Program-made: the position numbers and the translations under genes | Shown here: positions 8,464-17,553 of the stretch, in pieces | Numbering within the stretch: position 1 is the stretch's first letter | How the letters are laid out: the number at the start of each line of letters is the position of its first letter | Notes under the pieces: model-generated | Database searches by the model: none | What the model was told of the DNA's origin: nothing | The model's input: the letters and a program-made list of their open reading frames with translations, nothing else | NCBI GenBank assembly: GCA_947500295.1 | Contig: CANMRM010000001.1 | Coordinates: 62,001 to 126,000, forward strand | Origin: an uncultured Kordiimonas sp. | GTDB taxonomy: Bacteria; Pseudomonadota; Alphaproteobacteria; Sphingomonadales; Kordiimonadaceae | DNA: 64,000 nt | Direction of reading: 5' to 3'

Positions 8464-9924
8464 ATGATGGATCTGGAAGCACTTGTCTGGCCTGACGGTG
8501 TGGTGATCGCGTTCAGCGTGCTCATCATCCAGGTTCTGACGACCGTTCATATCCTCTATACCAAAGACGAAGTACGCTCAGCGATTGCCTGGGGCGCGAT
8601 TGTGTGGCTTGCGCCTGTATTCGGGCTGTTGTTCTACATGCTGTTTGGCATCAGCCGGATCCAGCGCCGGGCTGTCGCGGCCCGGCAACGGCGGGGGCTG
8701 AAGCCTCGCGAAGGCGGCATGGCTGACCCTGATGGTCCCCGCCTCGCCGATGTGCAGCAATCAACACCGCAGCGCTGGCGCGCCCATGACCGGCTGGCGG
8801 GTCGCGTGGCGGCAACGCCGCTTACCGTTGGCAACAGCATCACGCCTTTTGACGGCGGACGAGCGGCCTATGAGGCGATGGTCGCTGCTATCGACAAAGC
8901 AGAAAAAACAGTTGCGCTAACGACGTATATTTTCCAGGCAGACCAAGCGGGCCGCAAAATCATGTCCGCGCTTGTCCGCGCCAAGGAACGCGGCGTCGAC
9001 GTCAAAGTGCTGGTGGATGCAGTGGGCAACATGTACGGCCTGAGGCCAGTGTCCAATATCCTGCGAAGACGTGACATTGATGTAGCCACCTTCAATCCCG
9101 CACGATTGTCCTGGCGGCTTGCCTTCTTTAACCTGCGCACCCACCGCAAGCTACTGATCATTGATGGAAAAACCGCCTTCGCGGGCGGCATGAACATCCG
9201 CAAGCATCATCTGGAAGACCCGGAAAAAGGGCAGAGAGTTCGGGATCTGCATTTTGGCCTTTCGGGACCGGTCGTTCGACAAATGGCCGAAGCTTTCGCC
9301 GACGACTGGCTTTTTTCAAACCAACCGGAGCTCGACCCGGAAATCTGGATGCCCGAGATCAGCAGCCAGCCTGGCAAGATTGCGGTACGCTCTATTCCGG
9401 ACGGCCCGGATGAACCGCTGCAAAAAACCGCCATGATTATGGAAAGCGCGCTCGCTTCCGCCCGCAAGCGGGTACAAATCCTCACGCCTTATTTCCTGCC
9501 TGAGCAAGCCTTGTTGTCTGCGCTGAAGCAAGCTGCCCTCAGGGGCGTTCAGGTTGACATCCTGTTGCCGGAAAAAAGCAATCTTCCGCTGTTCTCCCTT
9601 ACTGCGATGGCTGGCATCCGACAGTTGATCGAAGCCGGATGCCGCGTGCTCGTGTCGTCGCCCCCGTTTGACCACAGTAAACTCATGATCGTGGACGAAA
9701 CATGGACGCTCTTTGGCTCATCCAACTGGGACGCCCGATCACTCAAGTTGAATTTCGAGTTCAATGTGGAATGCTACGATGAGGGTTTTGGCCACCAGAT
9801 GGCACAATGGGTCGCGCCGCGGTTTAAAGCTGCAAAGCAGGTGACACTCGACTCCCTGAAAAAGCGGCCCCGACACCACCGGATTGCCGGCCGGCTGATG
9901 TGGCTCCTCAGTCCCTATCTGTAG
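8464..9924 (+). CDS. cls: Cardiolipin synthase (phospholipase D family)
   Basis: Condenses two phosphatidylglycerols, or PG and PE depending on the subtype, to cardiolipin at the inner membrane. The 486 residues have two N-terminal membrane helices (about 12-32 and 38-60, the second with WLAPVFGLLFYMLFG). Two phospholipase D motifs follow: HRKLLIIDGKTAFAGGMN (about 221-238) and HSKLMIVDETWTLFGSSNWD (about 404-423). Two ATGs adjoin (8464 and 8467); GCGGAG is better spaced for the second. Confidence 0.93.
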   Translation: MMDLEALVWPDGVVIAFSVLIIQVLTTVHILYTKDEVRSAIAWGAIVWLAPVFGLLFYMLFGISRIQRRAVAARQRRGLKPREGGMADPDGPRLADVQQSTPQRWRAHDRLAGRVAATPLTVGNSITPFDGGRAAYEAMVAAIDKAEKTVALTTYIFQADQAGRKIMSALVRAKERGVDVKVLVDAVGNMYGLRPVSNILRRRDIDVATFNPARLSWRLAFFNLRTHRKLLIIDGKTAFAGGMNIRKHHLEDPEKGQRVRDLHFGLSGPVVRQMAEAFADDWLFSNQPELDPEIWMPEISSQPGKIAVRSIPDGPDEPLQKTAMIMESALASARKRVQILTPYFLPEQALLSALKQAALRGVQVDILLPEKSNLPLFSLTAMAGIRQLIEAGCRVLVSSPPFDHSKLMIVDETWTLFGSSNWDARSLKLNFEFNVECYDEGFGHQMAQWVAPRFKAAKQVTLDSLKKRPRHHRIAGRLMWLLSPYL

Positions 9925-9976
9925 CGAGCTTAATGTCTGTTGCCTTTTCTTAACTGGTATTAAGCCTCCCTTCTTG

Positions 9977-10002
9977 CTCCCCTTTTAGTCAAGAAAGGGG
10001 AG
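9977..10002 (+). promoter_or_regulatory. Hairpin enclosing the ribosome binding site of the MBL-fold gene
   Basis: Bases 9977-9985 (CTCCCCTTT) pair perfectly with 9994-10002 (AAAGGGGAG) around an 8-base loop. The 3' arm is the purine-rich ribosome binding site for the ATG at 10007. No T-run follows, so this is not a normal terminator of cls. Upstream, CCTCCCTT at 9965-9972 could also pair with the same arm. Folded, it would hide the site; a function in translation control is inference. Confidence 0.5.
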
Positions 10003-10006
10003 GAAC

Positions 10007-11113
10007 ATGAAATCCTTAAAAACACTTCGCGACAGCACATTCATTTTGTTGATTTTCGGCTTGGTCAATGCGGCAGCAAAAGCAGACCCCTATATTCCTT
10101 CATTTGAAGAACTCAGCTCTGGTGTCTGGGCTGGCGTACGGGAGGACAACCCCCGCTTTCCCGTAATGGGAACGGCCACCTTCGTGATAACGGAAGAGGG
10201 CGTTGTGGTGTTCGACGGCGGCGGTTCTGCCAAGATGGCAGAACGCATTATCCAAAAAATCAGAACGTTGACAGACAAACCGGTAACGCACGTCATCGTC
10301 AGCCACTGGCACGGTGACCACAACTTCGGCATATATCGGTATCTGGAGGAATTCGAAAACGTGCAGGTGATAGCCCACAGCTTTACGCAGGCCGTTTTTA
10401 ATGGCACCCGAATCAATTATATTGATGGTTACCCAGACCAGATTCCAACCTTCAAGGCGCAGATTGAAAAAGGATTGGAAGAAGGCAAAATGCTGAACGG
10501 CGAACCGATGCCGGATTTTATGCGCGACGTATATGAGCGCATTCTTGCTGACGCAGATATTATTCACGAGGACAACAACAAGGTCCGGGTCACAAAAGCA
10601 ACGATAACTTTTGATGACAGGCTGACCATCCGTTCCGGCAGCAGACTGATAGAACTCATGTACCTTGGCGACGGCAACACCGCAGGGGATATCGTGATGT
10701 GGTTGCCGGACGAGAAAATCATCGCAACAGGTGATATCGTTGTTCACCCTGTGCCCTACGCTTTCAATATGCCGCCCAAAAAATGGGGCGAAACCCTTCG
10801 CCGCATTCAGTCGCTCGACTACCATATTCTGGTACCGGGTCACGGCGATATCCAGCGTGACCCAAAGTATGTCGATCTATTGATCGAAGCCGCCGACTCG
10901 GTCGTGACACAACGTGACCGGCTGGTCGCAGAGGGTGTGCCGGAGGAAGACGCCGTAGAGCAGATCGACTTTTCCGCGTTTGAGCAACGGTTCACGAGCG
11001 GCAGCGAATATCTTGCGCTTTATTATGATGCCTGGTTCAAAAAGCCCTTTGCAGCAGCTGCCTTCAAAGAGCTGAAAGGTATTCCCATGGTCACACCCAA
11101 CCGTGCGGAATAA
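10007..11113 (+). CDS. Exported MBL-fold metallo-hydrolase
   Basis: A hydrolase of the metallo-beta-lactamase superfamily, probably periplasmic. The 368-residue protein begins with a signal peptide (hydrophobic FILLIFGLVNAAAKA). The zinc motif HWHGDH is at residues 100-105, later ligand regions are DGNTAGDIVMW and PGHGDIQRD, and a C-terminal helical part follows. This pattern fits the group of exported MBL proteins near alkylsulfatases or quinoprotein-associated hydrolases rather than a true beta-lactamase; the substrate is not readable. A strong GGGGAGG precedes the ATG but lies in a hairpin. Confidence 0.85.
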   Translation: MKSLKTLRDSTFILLIFGLVNAAAKADPYIPSFEELSSGVWAGVREDNPRFPVMGTATFVITEEGVVVFDGGGSAKMAERIIQKIRTLTDKPVTHVIVSHWHGDHNFGIYRYLEEFENVQVIAHSFTQAVFNGTRINYIDGYPDQIPTFKAQIEKGLEEGKMLNGEPMPDFMRDVYERILADADIIHEDNNKVRVTKATITFDDRLTIRSGSRLIELMYLGDGNTAGDIVMWLPDEKIIATGDIVVHPVPYAFNMPPKKWGETLRRIQSLDYHILVPGHGDIQRDPKYVDLLIEAADSVVTQRDRLVAEGVPEEDAVEQIDFSAFEQRFTSGSEYLALYYDAWFKKPFAAAAFKELKGIPMVTPNRAE

Positions 11114-11115
11114 AA

Positions 11116-11142
11116 GGGGGCGCGAGCTCCGTCGCGCCCCCC
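11116..11142 (+). terminator. Rho-independent terminator after the MBL-fold gene
   Basis: A ten-base GC-rich stem (GGGGGCGCGA with TCGCGCCCCC) around GCTCCG starts three bases after the stop codon. A short run CACTTTT follows, so the U-tract is weak but present. Confidence 0.75.
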
Positions 11143-11185
11143 ACTTTTACTGCTTGAAGCCACCGTTCAAGACCGGCGGAAAATC

Positions 11186-11710
11186 TCAAGCGCTATGCCC
11201 TGAGGGCAGATATTTGGGCATGCGAGCCTCAATTTCTTGCTTCAGATCTTTCTGAAGCCCCAGCGCAAACAGGATTTCGGCGATCAGGAACGATGGGGCC
11301 ATAAAAATCTGCAGCAGGTTGTCAAAGAGGGCAGGCTTGCGGCCCTCATAGGCATGTCCCCAGAACTGGATTATCCAGCCGGCCACGAACAGCACACCAA
11401 AAGCCGAGAAAGCGGTCGTTGACCCCATGGCCGCGATCTGTTCCGCGTAATAAAGCAGTACGCTGTATATGATCAGCGCGACAAGACCGACCAGGGGCAC
11501 CGAAATAATATACATAAGGAGCAGCAGCGCGATTAGTGCACCGGCGAGCGTGACCACGCCTCCATCGAATGTATAGAGCGTGACCTGGGCAAACAGCACC
11601 ATCACGGAAAAGACAATCATTGGCACACCTACATGGTGGGTCATCTGGTTCCTTTTGTCGCGGTGGTACGCTGAGTACATTGCCATTTGTTCAAAGAACC
11701 AGGTGCGCAT
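11186..11710 (-). CDS. Mpo1-like (DUF962) membrane protein
   Basis: The protein belongs to the DUF962/YGL010w family. Its yeast member Mpo1 is an iron-dependent dioxygenase that shortens 2-hydroxy fatty acids; the bacterial role is unproven. The 174 residues hold the family motif AYHRDKRNQMTHHVGVP near the start, with the conserved histidines, four or five membrane helices and a conserved WGHAYEGRKPAL segment. I chose ATG 11710 because GGAG lies seven bases before it; the open frame extends to 11764 without a ribosome site. Confidence 0.85.
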   Translation of the reverse strand: MRTWFFEQMAMYSAYHRDKRNQMTHHVGVPMIVFSVMVLFAQVTLYTFDGGVVTLAGALIALLLLMYIISVPLVGLVALIIYSVLLYYAEQIAAMGSTTAFSAFGVLFVAGWIIQFWGHAYEGRKPALFDNLLQIFMAPSFLIAEILFALGLQKDLKQEIEARMPKYLPSGHSA

Positions 11711-11824
11711 GGGTCGTCTCCGTTGATTTGGCGCTAATGTGCCGCGAAATACGAATTGAGGCAAGTTATCGACACACGGGAATAGCGCCCTATCATCAAG
11801 ATCATGCCTGTAAGGGAGGGACTC

Positions 11825-12688
11825 TTGGCCTACACAACAATCGACACATCCACTGAAGACGGAATTTTCACCATTCGGCTCAATCGCCCCGAACGCATGA
11901 ATGCCTTCACTGTTGAAATGGGTAACGAGCTTGTTGCCGCGCTGGATGCAGCCGACAACAATGATGCGGTCCGAAGCGTTATTTTAACCGGCAACGGCCG
12001 GGCCTTTTGTGCCGGCATGGACCTGTCCGCCAGCGGCAACGTGTTTGGTCTGGATGAAACAGTAGATGCCACCGGCCCTGAAATGGAGCGAAACCGCGAC
12101 GAAGGCGGCAAGGTTGTCTTGCGCATGTTTCGCATGAAAAAACCTCTGATCGGTGCCATTAACGGCGCATCGGTTGGGGTGGGCAGTACCATGCAGCTAC
12201 CGCTGGATGTCCGGATTGGGTCACCATTCGCCAAGTTCGGTTTTGTTTTTTCGCAGCGGGGCATCACGCTGGAGAGCTGCGCAAGCTGGTTTCTGCCTCG
12301 TCTTGTCGGCGTTTCAAAAGCCCTGGAATGGTCTTTCAGGGGCAATGTATTTGGCGCGGAGGAAGCACTGGAAGCCGGACTTATTTCGGAAATTGTTGAG
12401 GCCGAGCACCTGATGGACCGGGCGCGCGAAATCGCCAGCGGGTTTGCCGACAGCACCAGCCCCATGTCCGTTGCGATCAACCGGCAGCTGATCTGGCGCA
12501 TGATGGGCGCAGGCCACCCCATGGAAGCGCACGCGGCCGAAAGCCGGACCATGTATCACACCAGCACGCGCGACGGGAAAGAAGGCGTGCAGTCGTTCCT
12601 CGAAAAGCGAGACCCTGAATTTAGAGACACTGTCAGCAACGGTGCACCGGTTGGGTTCGACTGGGACGCCGAACCCCCGTTTAAGTAA
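11825..12688 (+). CDS. Enoyl-CoA hydratase/crotonase family protein
   Basis: Likely acts on an acyl-CoA, as hydratase or isomerase, in fatty-acid or related breakdown. The crotonase fold is clear: NRPERMNAFT, oxyanion-hole GRAFCAGMDLS, INGASVGVGSTMQLPLD and RGITLESCASWFLPRLVG. In the last segment the Glu matches the usual second catalytic acid; the first is replaced in GASVGVG, as in a known subgroup. The start is probably TTG 11825, which follows AAGGGAGGG at good spacing; ATG 11804, in frame, lacks a ribosome site. Confidence 0.88.
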   Translation: MAYTTIDTSTEDGIFTIRLNRPERMNAFTVEMGNELVAALDAADNNDAVRSVILTGNGRAFCAGMDLSASGNVFGLDETVDATGPEMERNRDEGGKVVLRMFRMKKPLIGAINGASVGVGSTMQLPLDVRIGSPFAKFGFVFSQRGITLESCASWFLPRLVGVSKALEWSFRGNVFGAEEALEAGLISEIVEAEHLMDRAREIASGFADSTSPMSVAINRQLIWRMMGAGHPMEAHAAESRTMYHTSTRDGKEGVQSFLEKRDPEFRDTVSNGAPVGFDWDAEPPFK

Positions 12689-12833
12689 TCCCAATGCTGG
12701 AGCAGCGTTTGTGCTGACCTGCCTCATGTCTTTGGTTTCTGCGGCCCCCTATTGAATGCAACCGCGAAAAAAGCTAGTGTCCGCGCCGTTGAACCCGGCA
12801 AGTGGGGGGCACTGGCCAGCATTCAGCGGGACT

Positions 12834-13439
12834 ATGGGGCGAACATTGGCTGACATCCTTCGAGTATTCGTCGAGAACGAGCGAGCGCTGCGCCGGTATC
12901 TGGCACGATTTCTGAGCCGCCCTCAAGATATTGAAGACGTTGCTCAGGAAGCCTTCCTCAAAACCTTTGCCGCAGACGCCAAGCAGGACATTCAGGCGCC
13001 CAAGTCCTTTCTGTTTACGGTTGCAAAGCATACTGCCCTCAATGAAACAGCACGGAAAGCAACCACAACAACAGACTATATTGAGGATTCCGAAACCTCA
13101 TCTGTCTTAGAAGATAAGGGTCAGGTGAGCGCAGAAAGCGAGCTTGATAGCAAACGCAAGCTTTTGGTGTTTTCACAGGCGGTGGCAAACCTGCCGCCAA
13201 ATTGCCGTCGCGCCTTCCTGCTGCGCAAGCTGGAAGGCCTGAAAGTCAAGGAAATAGCACGGGAAATGAATATCTCGGTGAGCGGCGTGGAAAAACACAT
13301 TGCCACCGGATTGGTAAAATGTAGTCAATATTTCAAAGAGCACGGATATGATCCGTCCGAATTTGGCGCGTCGTCCACACCAAAAGGCTGTACAGCGCAG
13401 GAAACCATATCTGCGCTGGTGAAAGTTCGAGATGAGTAA
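12834..13439 (+). CDS. ECF-family RNA polymerase sigma factor (FecI-like)
   Basis: A sigma-70 family regulator of the extracytoplasmic type, controlled by the FecR-like protein that overlaps it. The 201 residues have region 2 (YLARFLSRPQDIEDVAQEAF) and region 4 (LPPNCRRAFLLRKLEGLKVKEIA, then the helix-turn-helix MNISVSGVEKHIATGL). The sequence between 12756 and 12834 is open but not sigma-like, so I chose ATG 12834. The stop overlaps the fecR ATG by 8 bases. The target is expected to be the receptor gene at 14707. Confidence 0.9.
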   Translation: MGRTLADILRVFVENERALRRYLARFLSRPQDIEDVAQEAFLKTFAADAKQDIQAPKSFLFTVAKHTALNETARKATTTTDYIEDSETSSVLEDKGQVSAESELDSKRKLLVFSQAVANLPPNCRRAFLLRKLEGLKVKEIAREMNISVSGVEKHIATGLVKCSQYFKEHGYDPSEFGASSTPKGCTAQETISALVKVRDE

Positions 13440-14478
13440 GTCTGAGAATATCGTTGAGTTTCCCGACCTCAAGGCCATTGAGGAAGAGGCCGCCGTATGG
13501 GTGGCCCAGCTCGACTCGCGCGGTGTATCGGGCATCAACCAAAAAGAACTGGACGACTGGCTCAATGTCAGTGTGCATCACCTGGAGGCCTTTGAGCGCA
13601 TGGCTGCGCTCTGGGTCGGTGCTGATATCCTGGACGCGCTCAACTATAAAGAGGGTGTGGAAGAGGCCAGGAAACTATCGCGGCGGAACCTGAACGCCAC
13701 CCGGTGGATCAAGGGTATTGCCGCCACATTCGTCGTCGCTGCATCAGTGATGCTGGCGCAGTACGTCAACAACGCGCCTACAACGCAAACGGCGGAGTTT
13801 GCCACCATTATCGGTGAGCAAAAGACCATTCGACTGGCCGACGGATCAGACGTCATTTTGAACACCAACAGCGAAATCTCGATCAACCTGACTGACACCA
13901 GGCGGGAGGTGGTTTTACTGAGGGGTGAAGCGCATTTTGATGTGGCTCATGAACCGGAGCGCCCATTTGTTGTGTACGCCCGGGACGGCATCGTCAAAGC
14001 CGTTGGCACGGCCTTCACAGTCCACCTGAGGCGCGAGAAAGTGGAAGTAACGGTTTCAGAAGGGGTTGTGGCTATTCTCTCAAGACCGCCCGACACCGTC
14101 AATGTGGCCATCAGGGATGTTGAGGTCGATGAACTACTGCCCATAGCGGCTCTTACAGTGGGTGAAAGCGCTGTTATCGAGGAAGAAGCGGTCGAGAGTG
14201 TTGTGCGCATGAGTGAAGATGCGCTGGACCGCAAGCTTTTGTGGCGCGGCGGCTTCATTGCCTTCGCGGGAGAACCGCTTTCCACTGTGGTGGCAGATGT
14301 CAGTCGCTACACAGATATCCTGATTGAGATCGATGACCCTTCACTCGAAACACTTCCTATTGGGGGCTATTTCAAAGTCGGCGAAGTGGAAGATATGTTT
14401 GAGTCGCTTGAAGCATCTTTTGGTATCACGGTCACCCGGATCAGCCCTTCCAGGGTCCTCCTCTCTCGAACATCGTAA
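13432..14478 (+). CDS. FecR family anti-sigma factor/signal transducer
   Basis: An inner-membrane protein that relays the signal from the outer-membrane receptor to the sigma factor. The 348 residues include an N-terminal cytoplasmic DUF4880-type sigma-binding helix set (AAVWVAQLDSRG, HLEAFERMAALW) and one membrane helix near residues 88-106. A periplasmic FecR domain follows (about 118-215, with EQKTIRLADGSDVILN and RGEAHFDVAHE) and then a C-terminal STN-like domain (FKVGEVEDMFESLEASFGI). A run of acidic residues lies between the last two. Confidence 0.92.
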   Translation: MSKSENIVEFPDLKAIEEEAAVWVAQLDSRGVSGINQKELDDWLNVSVHHLEAFERMAALWVGADILDALNYKEGVEEARKLSRRNLNATRWIKGIAATFVVAASVMLAQYVNNAPTTQTAEFATIIGEQKTIRLADGSDVILNTNSEISINLTDTRREVVLLRGEAHFDVAHEPERPFVVYARDGIVKAVGTAFTVHLRREKVEVTVSEGVVAILSRPPDTVNVAIRDVEVDELLPIAALTVGESAVIEEEAVESVVRMSEDALDRKLLWRGGFIAFAGEPLSTVVADVSRYTDILIEIDDPSLETLPIGGYFKVGEVEDMFESLEASFGITVTRISPSRVLLSRTS

Positions 14479-14706
14479 GCCTAATAACAAGTTCGCTCTG
14501 GTCTTTGATGCTGTTGTCAGAATACAACGCTGAGCGTGTTTGGTGGTTCCCGGCTGCAGTCTGCGGTTGTTTATGTGTGCGTGCCCGGTTCGCTCAAGAA
14601 TAATATCAAACTCACTGAGGATTTTGGATTCCCATCTGTCTTAGCAAATAAGGCCGGTGGAAAAGAACGGGAATACTGACTGATCACTGGGCCGACACAT
14701 AAGGGG

Positions 14707-17454
14707 GTGCCATTCTGGATCGTAGTTTTTGTGACTGCGTTCCTGATGGCAATATCAGGTTCTTACCGCACCGCATCCGCCCAAGGGGATGCAACCGTTG
14801 AGCGGTTCGAGTTTGATATATCGGAGGAGACGCTTGGCGATGCGCTTGCCGCATTTACGCGTCAAGCACGTGTGCAGCTTCTGTACCCCTATGAGTTGGC
14901 TGATACAAAGGGCATGAAACCTGTATCTGGTCAGTACTCCATTCTGGAAGCCCTGGAGATCATGTTCCAGGGCACGGACTTTTCCGGCGGCCTTACCCGG
15001 CGCGGCGTCGTGACGATCTCGCGCAATGAGGGAAAAACAAGGCAAGTTGGGGAGGACCAAATGCTTACGAAAAGACGTAAACGATCGCTATTGGCGACAA
15101 TATCAGCGCTCGTATTCGGCGCAACCGGCGCCGGTGCGCAGGATGGCGCGAACGCTGATGCCGAGATTGATGAAATCATTGTAACGGCAACAAAGCGCGC
15201 GACCACTTTGCAGGAAGTGCCGTTTTCCATTAATGCACAAACCGCCCAGGACATAAGGCGGAGTGGGGCAACCAACCTTGAAGAGCTTTCTCAAAACGTT
15301 GCAGGCTTGACGATCCAGAATCTGGGCCCGGGCCAGAGCCAGGTGGCTATTCGTGGTGTGTCAGCAGGCCAGATTGTCCGTGACCAGCCGGGCGTGAAAG
15401 AGCAGGTTGGCGTCTATCTGGACGAATCGGTAATTTCTCTCTCGCTTTTTACACCAGACCTTGATCTTTTTGACCTCAATCGCGTTGAGACACTTCGCGG
15501 GCCACAGGGCACATTGTTTGGGTCAGGCTCCGTCGGCGGCACCATCCGCTATATCACCAACCAACCTGTGTTGGGTGAGCAAACTCTGGACCTGGAAGGC
15601 AGCCTGAACGCCATTGATGGCGGCAGCATCGGCGGCCACATCAAGGGCGCGGCAAATGTGCCGCTGGGTGACACCGCTGCTATTCGAGTTGTTGGCTATC
15701 ACACCGAATATGGTGGTTTCATTGATGCCCTGCGTGAAAACGGCAACATTAATGAAAATGTCAACACGGGCTATCGCACGGGCGGGCGTATTGCGCTGCG
15801 CTTTGAACCAAGCGAAAACCTGACGATCACACCGCGGGTTATCTATCAGGAAATCGATACCGACGGTTTCAACCGGCAGGAAGTATTCAACCTGTTCGCC
15901 AACCCGTTCACGACAACCAGAACCCCGGTTCAGCTTGGCGAACGACAACAGTACCTGAGGCTCCGTGAAGGTTTCTCTGATGAGACATTGATCATTGACG
16001 GTACCATCGAATACAGCACCGAAACCTTCGATATCACCTCGGTTACAAGCTTCACAGACCGTGACATTCTGGTCAGCCGGGACGCAAGCGCACTTACGGG
16101 TAGTGTATCGGTAGACCTTGGATATCCGGATTCAGCAGTACTTATCCCTTCTAACCTCTTGGACTCGACAGCGGTTGAGCAATTCACACAGGAGTTCCGC
16201 CTCAGTTCAAACGGTGATGGTCCGTTCCAGTGGCTGATTGGTGGCTTCTATTCAGACACCGAACGGGTCTATCAGCAGGAATTGCCCACACCCGGTTATG
16301 ATGCAGTAACCGATGCTGTTCTGGGGGCAGGTACATCCGAAGCTGTTGGCTTTGGCCGCGCACCGGTCGATTCGCCGTTTTTCTCGCAGTTGCCCTATGA
16401 CCTCGAGCAAACTGCCATCTTTGGTGAGTTCACTTATGACGTGACCGAACGGCTGCATCTGACGGCAGGGGGTCGTTATTATGACTATAACGAAACCCGG
16501 ACCGTAACCCAGGTTGGCTTGTTTGGTAACGGCGTTGTGGACCAGGTGGACGACACATCCGCCGACGGCTTCACGCCTCGTGTTATCGTCAGCTATGACG
16601 TCAGTGAAGAAGTCACCGTAAATGCGCAGGCATCTCAAGGCTTCCGGCTCGGCGGCGTGAACGACCCCTTGAACACAGCCCTGTGTAACGAACAGGACCT
16701 CGTGATCTTTGGCGGCTTCCAGGACTATGACGACGAGACCATGTGGAACTATGAAGCCGGCGTCAAAGTTCAGCGCGGTGCCTTCACGTTCAATGCGGCC
16801 GCATTCTACAACGACATCTCAAACCTGCAGGTAACACTGGATGCCGGGTCATGCTCTTCCCGGATATCCTTTAACGTACCTGAAGCCCACACCATGGGGG
16901 TTGAGTTCGAACTGAAAGCCCAGCCAGCGGAAGGTCTTGACCTGTCGCTTGCAGGCAGCATCCTCGAAGCGGAGTTTGATTCAACCGTTATCGACAGCAA
17001 CGGCGCCGTGTTGGGTGGTGTTGAAGACGGCAATCGCCTGCCTTCGGTGCCTGAATTCCAGTTCGCCGGTACAGCAACCTACACGTTCCCGTTCGATACG
17101 GTCATCAACGATGCTGAAGCCTACGTCTCGACAACTTTCCAGCATGTCGGAACGCGCTTCACGCAACCCAGTGATCAGGTGGCGGGTGCTGGCGATTTTG
17201 TTTCAGGACTGCCGTTTGGCGGTGCATCCGGTAATGATGTCACAAGCCTTGATCTGGAGCTCGACAGCTATCAGATCTTGAACTTCAGCGCGGGCATCAT
17301 CACGCCCCGGTGGGAGTTCGTGGCTTATATCAACAACCTCACGGACGAGAATGCAAACCTGTCGTTTGACCGTGAACGTGGTGGGCGGGCTCGCCTCGGG
17401 TTCCGTACAAACCAGCCGCGGACATTCGGCATTATTGCGCGGACAAGCTTCTAA
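14707..17454 (+). CDS. TonB-dependent receptor with STN domain and a second internal signal peptide
   Basis: An outer-membrane transporter of the surface-signalling type. The 915-codon frame starts at GTG 14707 with a signal peptide, then an STN domain (residues about 32-106, FDISEETLGDALAAFTRQA) that would touch FecR. At M119 (base 15061), preceded by GGGGAGG, a second complete signal peptide follows (KRRKR, then a hydrophobic core to AGA). TonB box and plug (DEIIVTATKR, VAIRGVSAGQIVRD) and a 22-strand-type barrel ending in Phe come next. The inner start alone would make an STN-free receptor. The ligand is unknown. The start at 14707 has no well-spaced ribosome site. Confidence 0.9.
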   Translation: MPFWIVVFVTAFLMAISGSYRTASAQGDATVERFEFDISEETLGDALAAFTRQARVQLLYPYELADTKGMKPVSGQYSILEALEIMFQGTDFSGGLTRRGVVTISRNEGKTRQVGEDQMLTKRRKRSLLATISALVFGATGAGAQDGANADAEIDEIIVTATKRATTLQEVPFSINAQTAQDIRRSGATNLEELSQNVAGLTIQNLGPGQSQVAIRGVSAGQIVRDQPGVKEQVGVYLDESVISLSLFTPDLDLFDLNRVETLRGPQGTLFGSGSVGGTIRYITNQPVLGEQTLDLEGSLNAIDGGSIGGHIKGAANVPLGDTAAIRVVGYHTEYGGFIDALRENGNINENVNTGYRTGGRIALRFEPSENLTITPRVIYQEIDTDGFNRQEVFNLFANPFTTTRTPVQLGERQQYLRLREGFSDETLIIDGTIEYSTETFDITSVTSFTDRDILVSRDASALTGSVSVDLGYPDSAVLIPSNLLDSTAVEQFTQEFRLSSNGDGPFQWLIGGFYSDTERVYQQELPTPGYDAVTDAVLGAGTSEAVGFGRAPVDSPFFSQLPYDLEQTAIFGEFTYDVTERLHLTAGGRYYDYNETRTVTQVGLFGNGVVDQVDDTSADGFTPRVIVSYDVSEEVTVNAQASQGFRLGGVNDPLNTALCNEQDLVIFGGFQDYDDETMWNYEAGVKVQRGAFTFNAAAFYNDISNLQVTLDAGSCSSRISFNVPEAHTMGVEFELKAQPAEGLDLSLAGSILEAEFDSTVIDSNGAVLGGVEDGNRLPSVPEFQFAGTATYTFPFDTVINDAEAYVSTTFQHVGTRFTQPSDQVAGAGDFVSGLPFGGASGNDVTSLDLELDSYQILNFSAGIITPRWEFVAYINNLTDENANLSFDRERGGRARLGFRTNQPRTFGIIARTSF

Positions 17455-17464
17455 ACAAGAAAGG

Positions 17465-17485
17465 CTGCGGGTACCTGACCCGCAG
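17465..17485 (+). terminator. Hairpin after the TonB receptor gene
   Basis: A perfect eight-base stem, CTGCGGGT with ACCCGCAG, lies eleven bases after the receptor stop codon. It lacks a T-run and precedes a second, stronger terminator at 17510. Confidence 0.5.
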
Positions 17486-17509
17486 CCCGAACACTATGGT
17501 ATTTCGGAA

Positions 17510-17541
17510 GGCGTCACCTTGGTTGGTGGCGCCTTTTTTTT
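17510..17541 (+). terminator. Rho-independent terminator
   Basis: A nine-base stem (GGCGTCACC with GGTGGCGCC, one G-T pair) is followed by eight T residues. It ends the receptor transcript just before the convergent SDR gene. Confidence 0.88.
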
Positions 17542-17553
17542 GATGCCGTCGCC

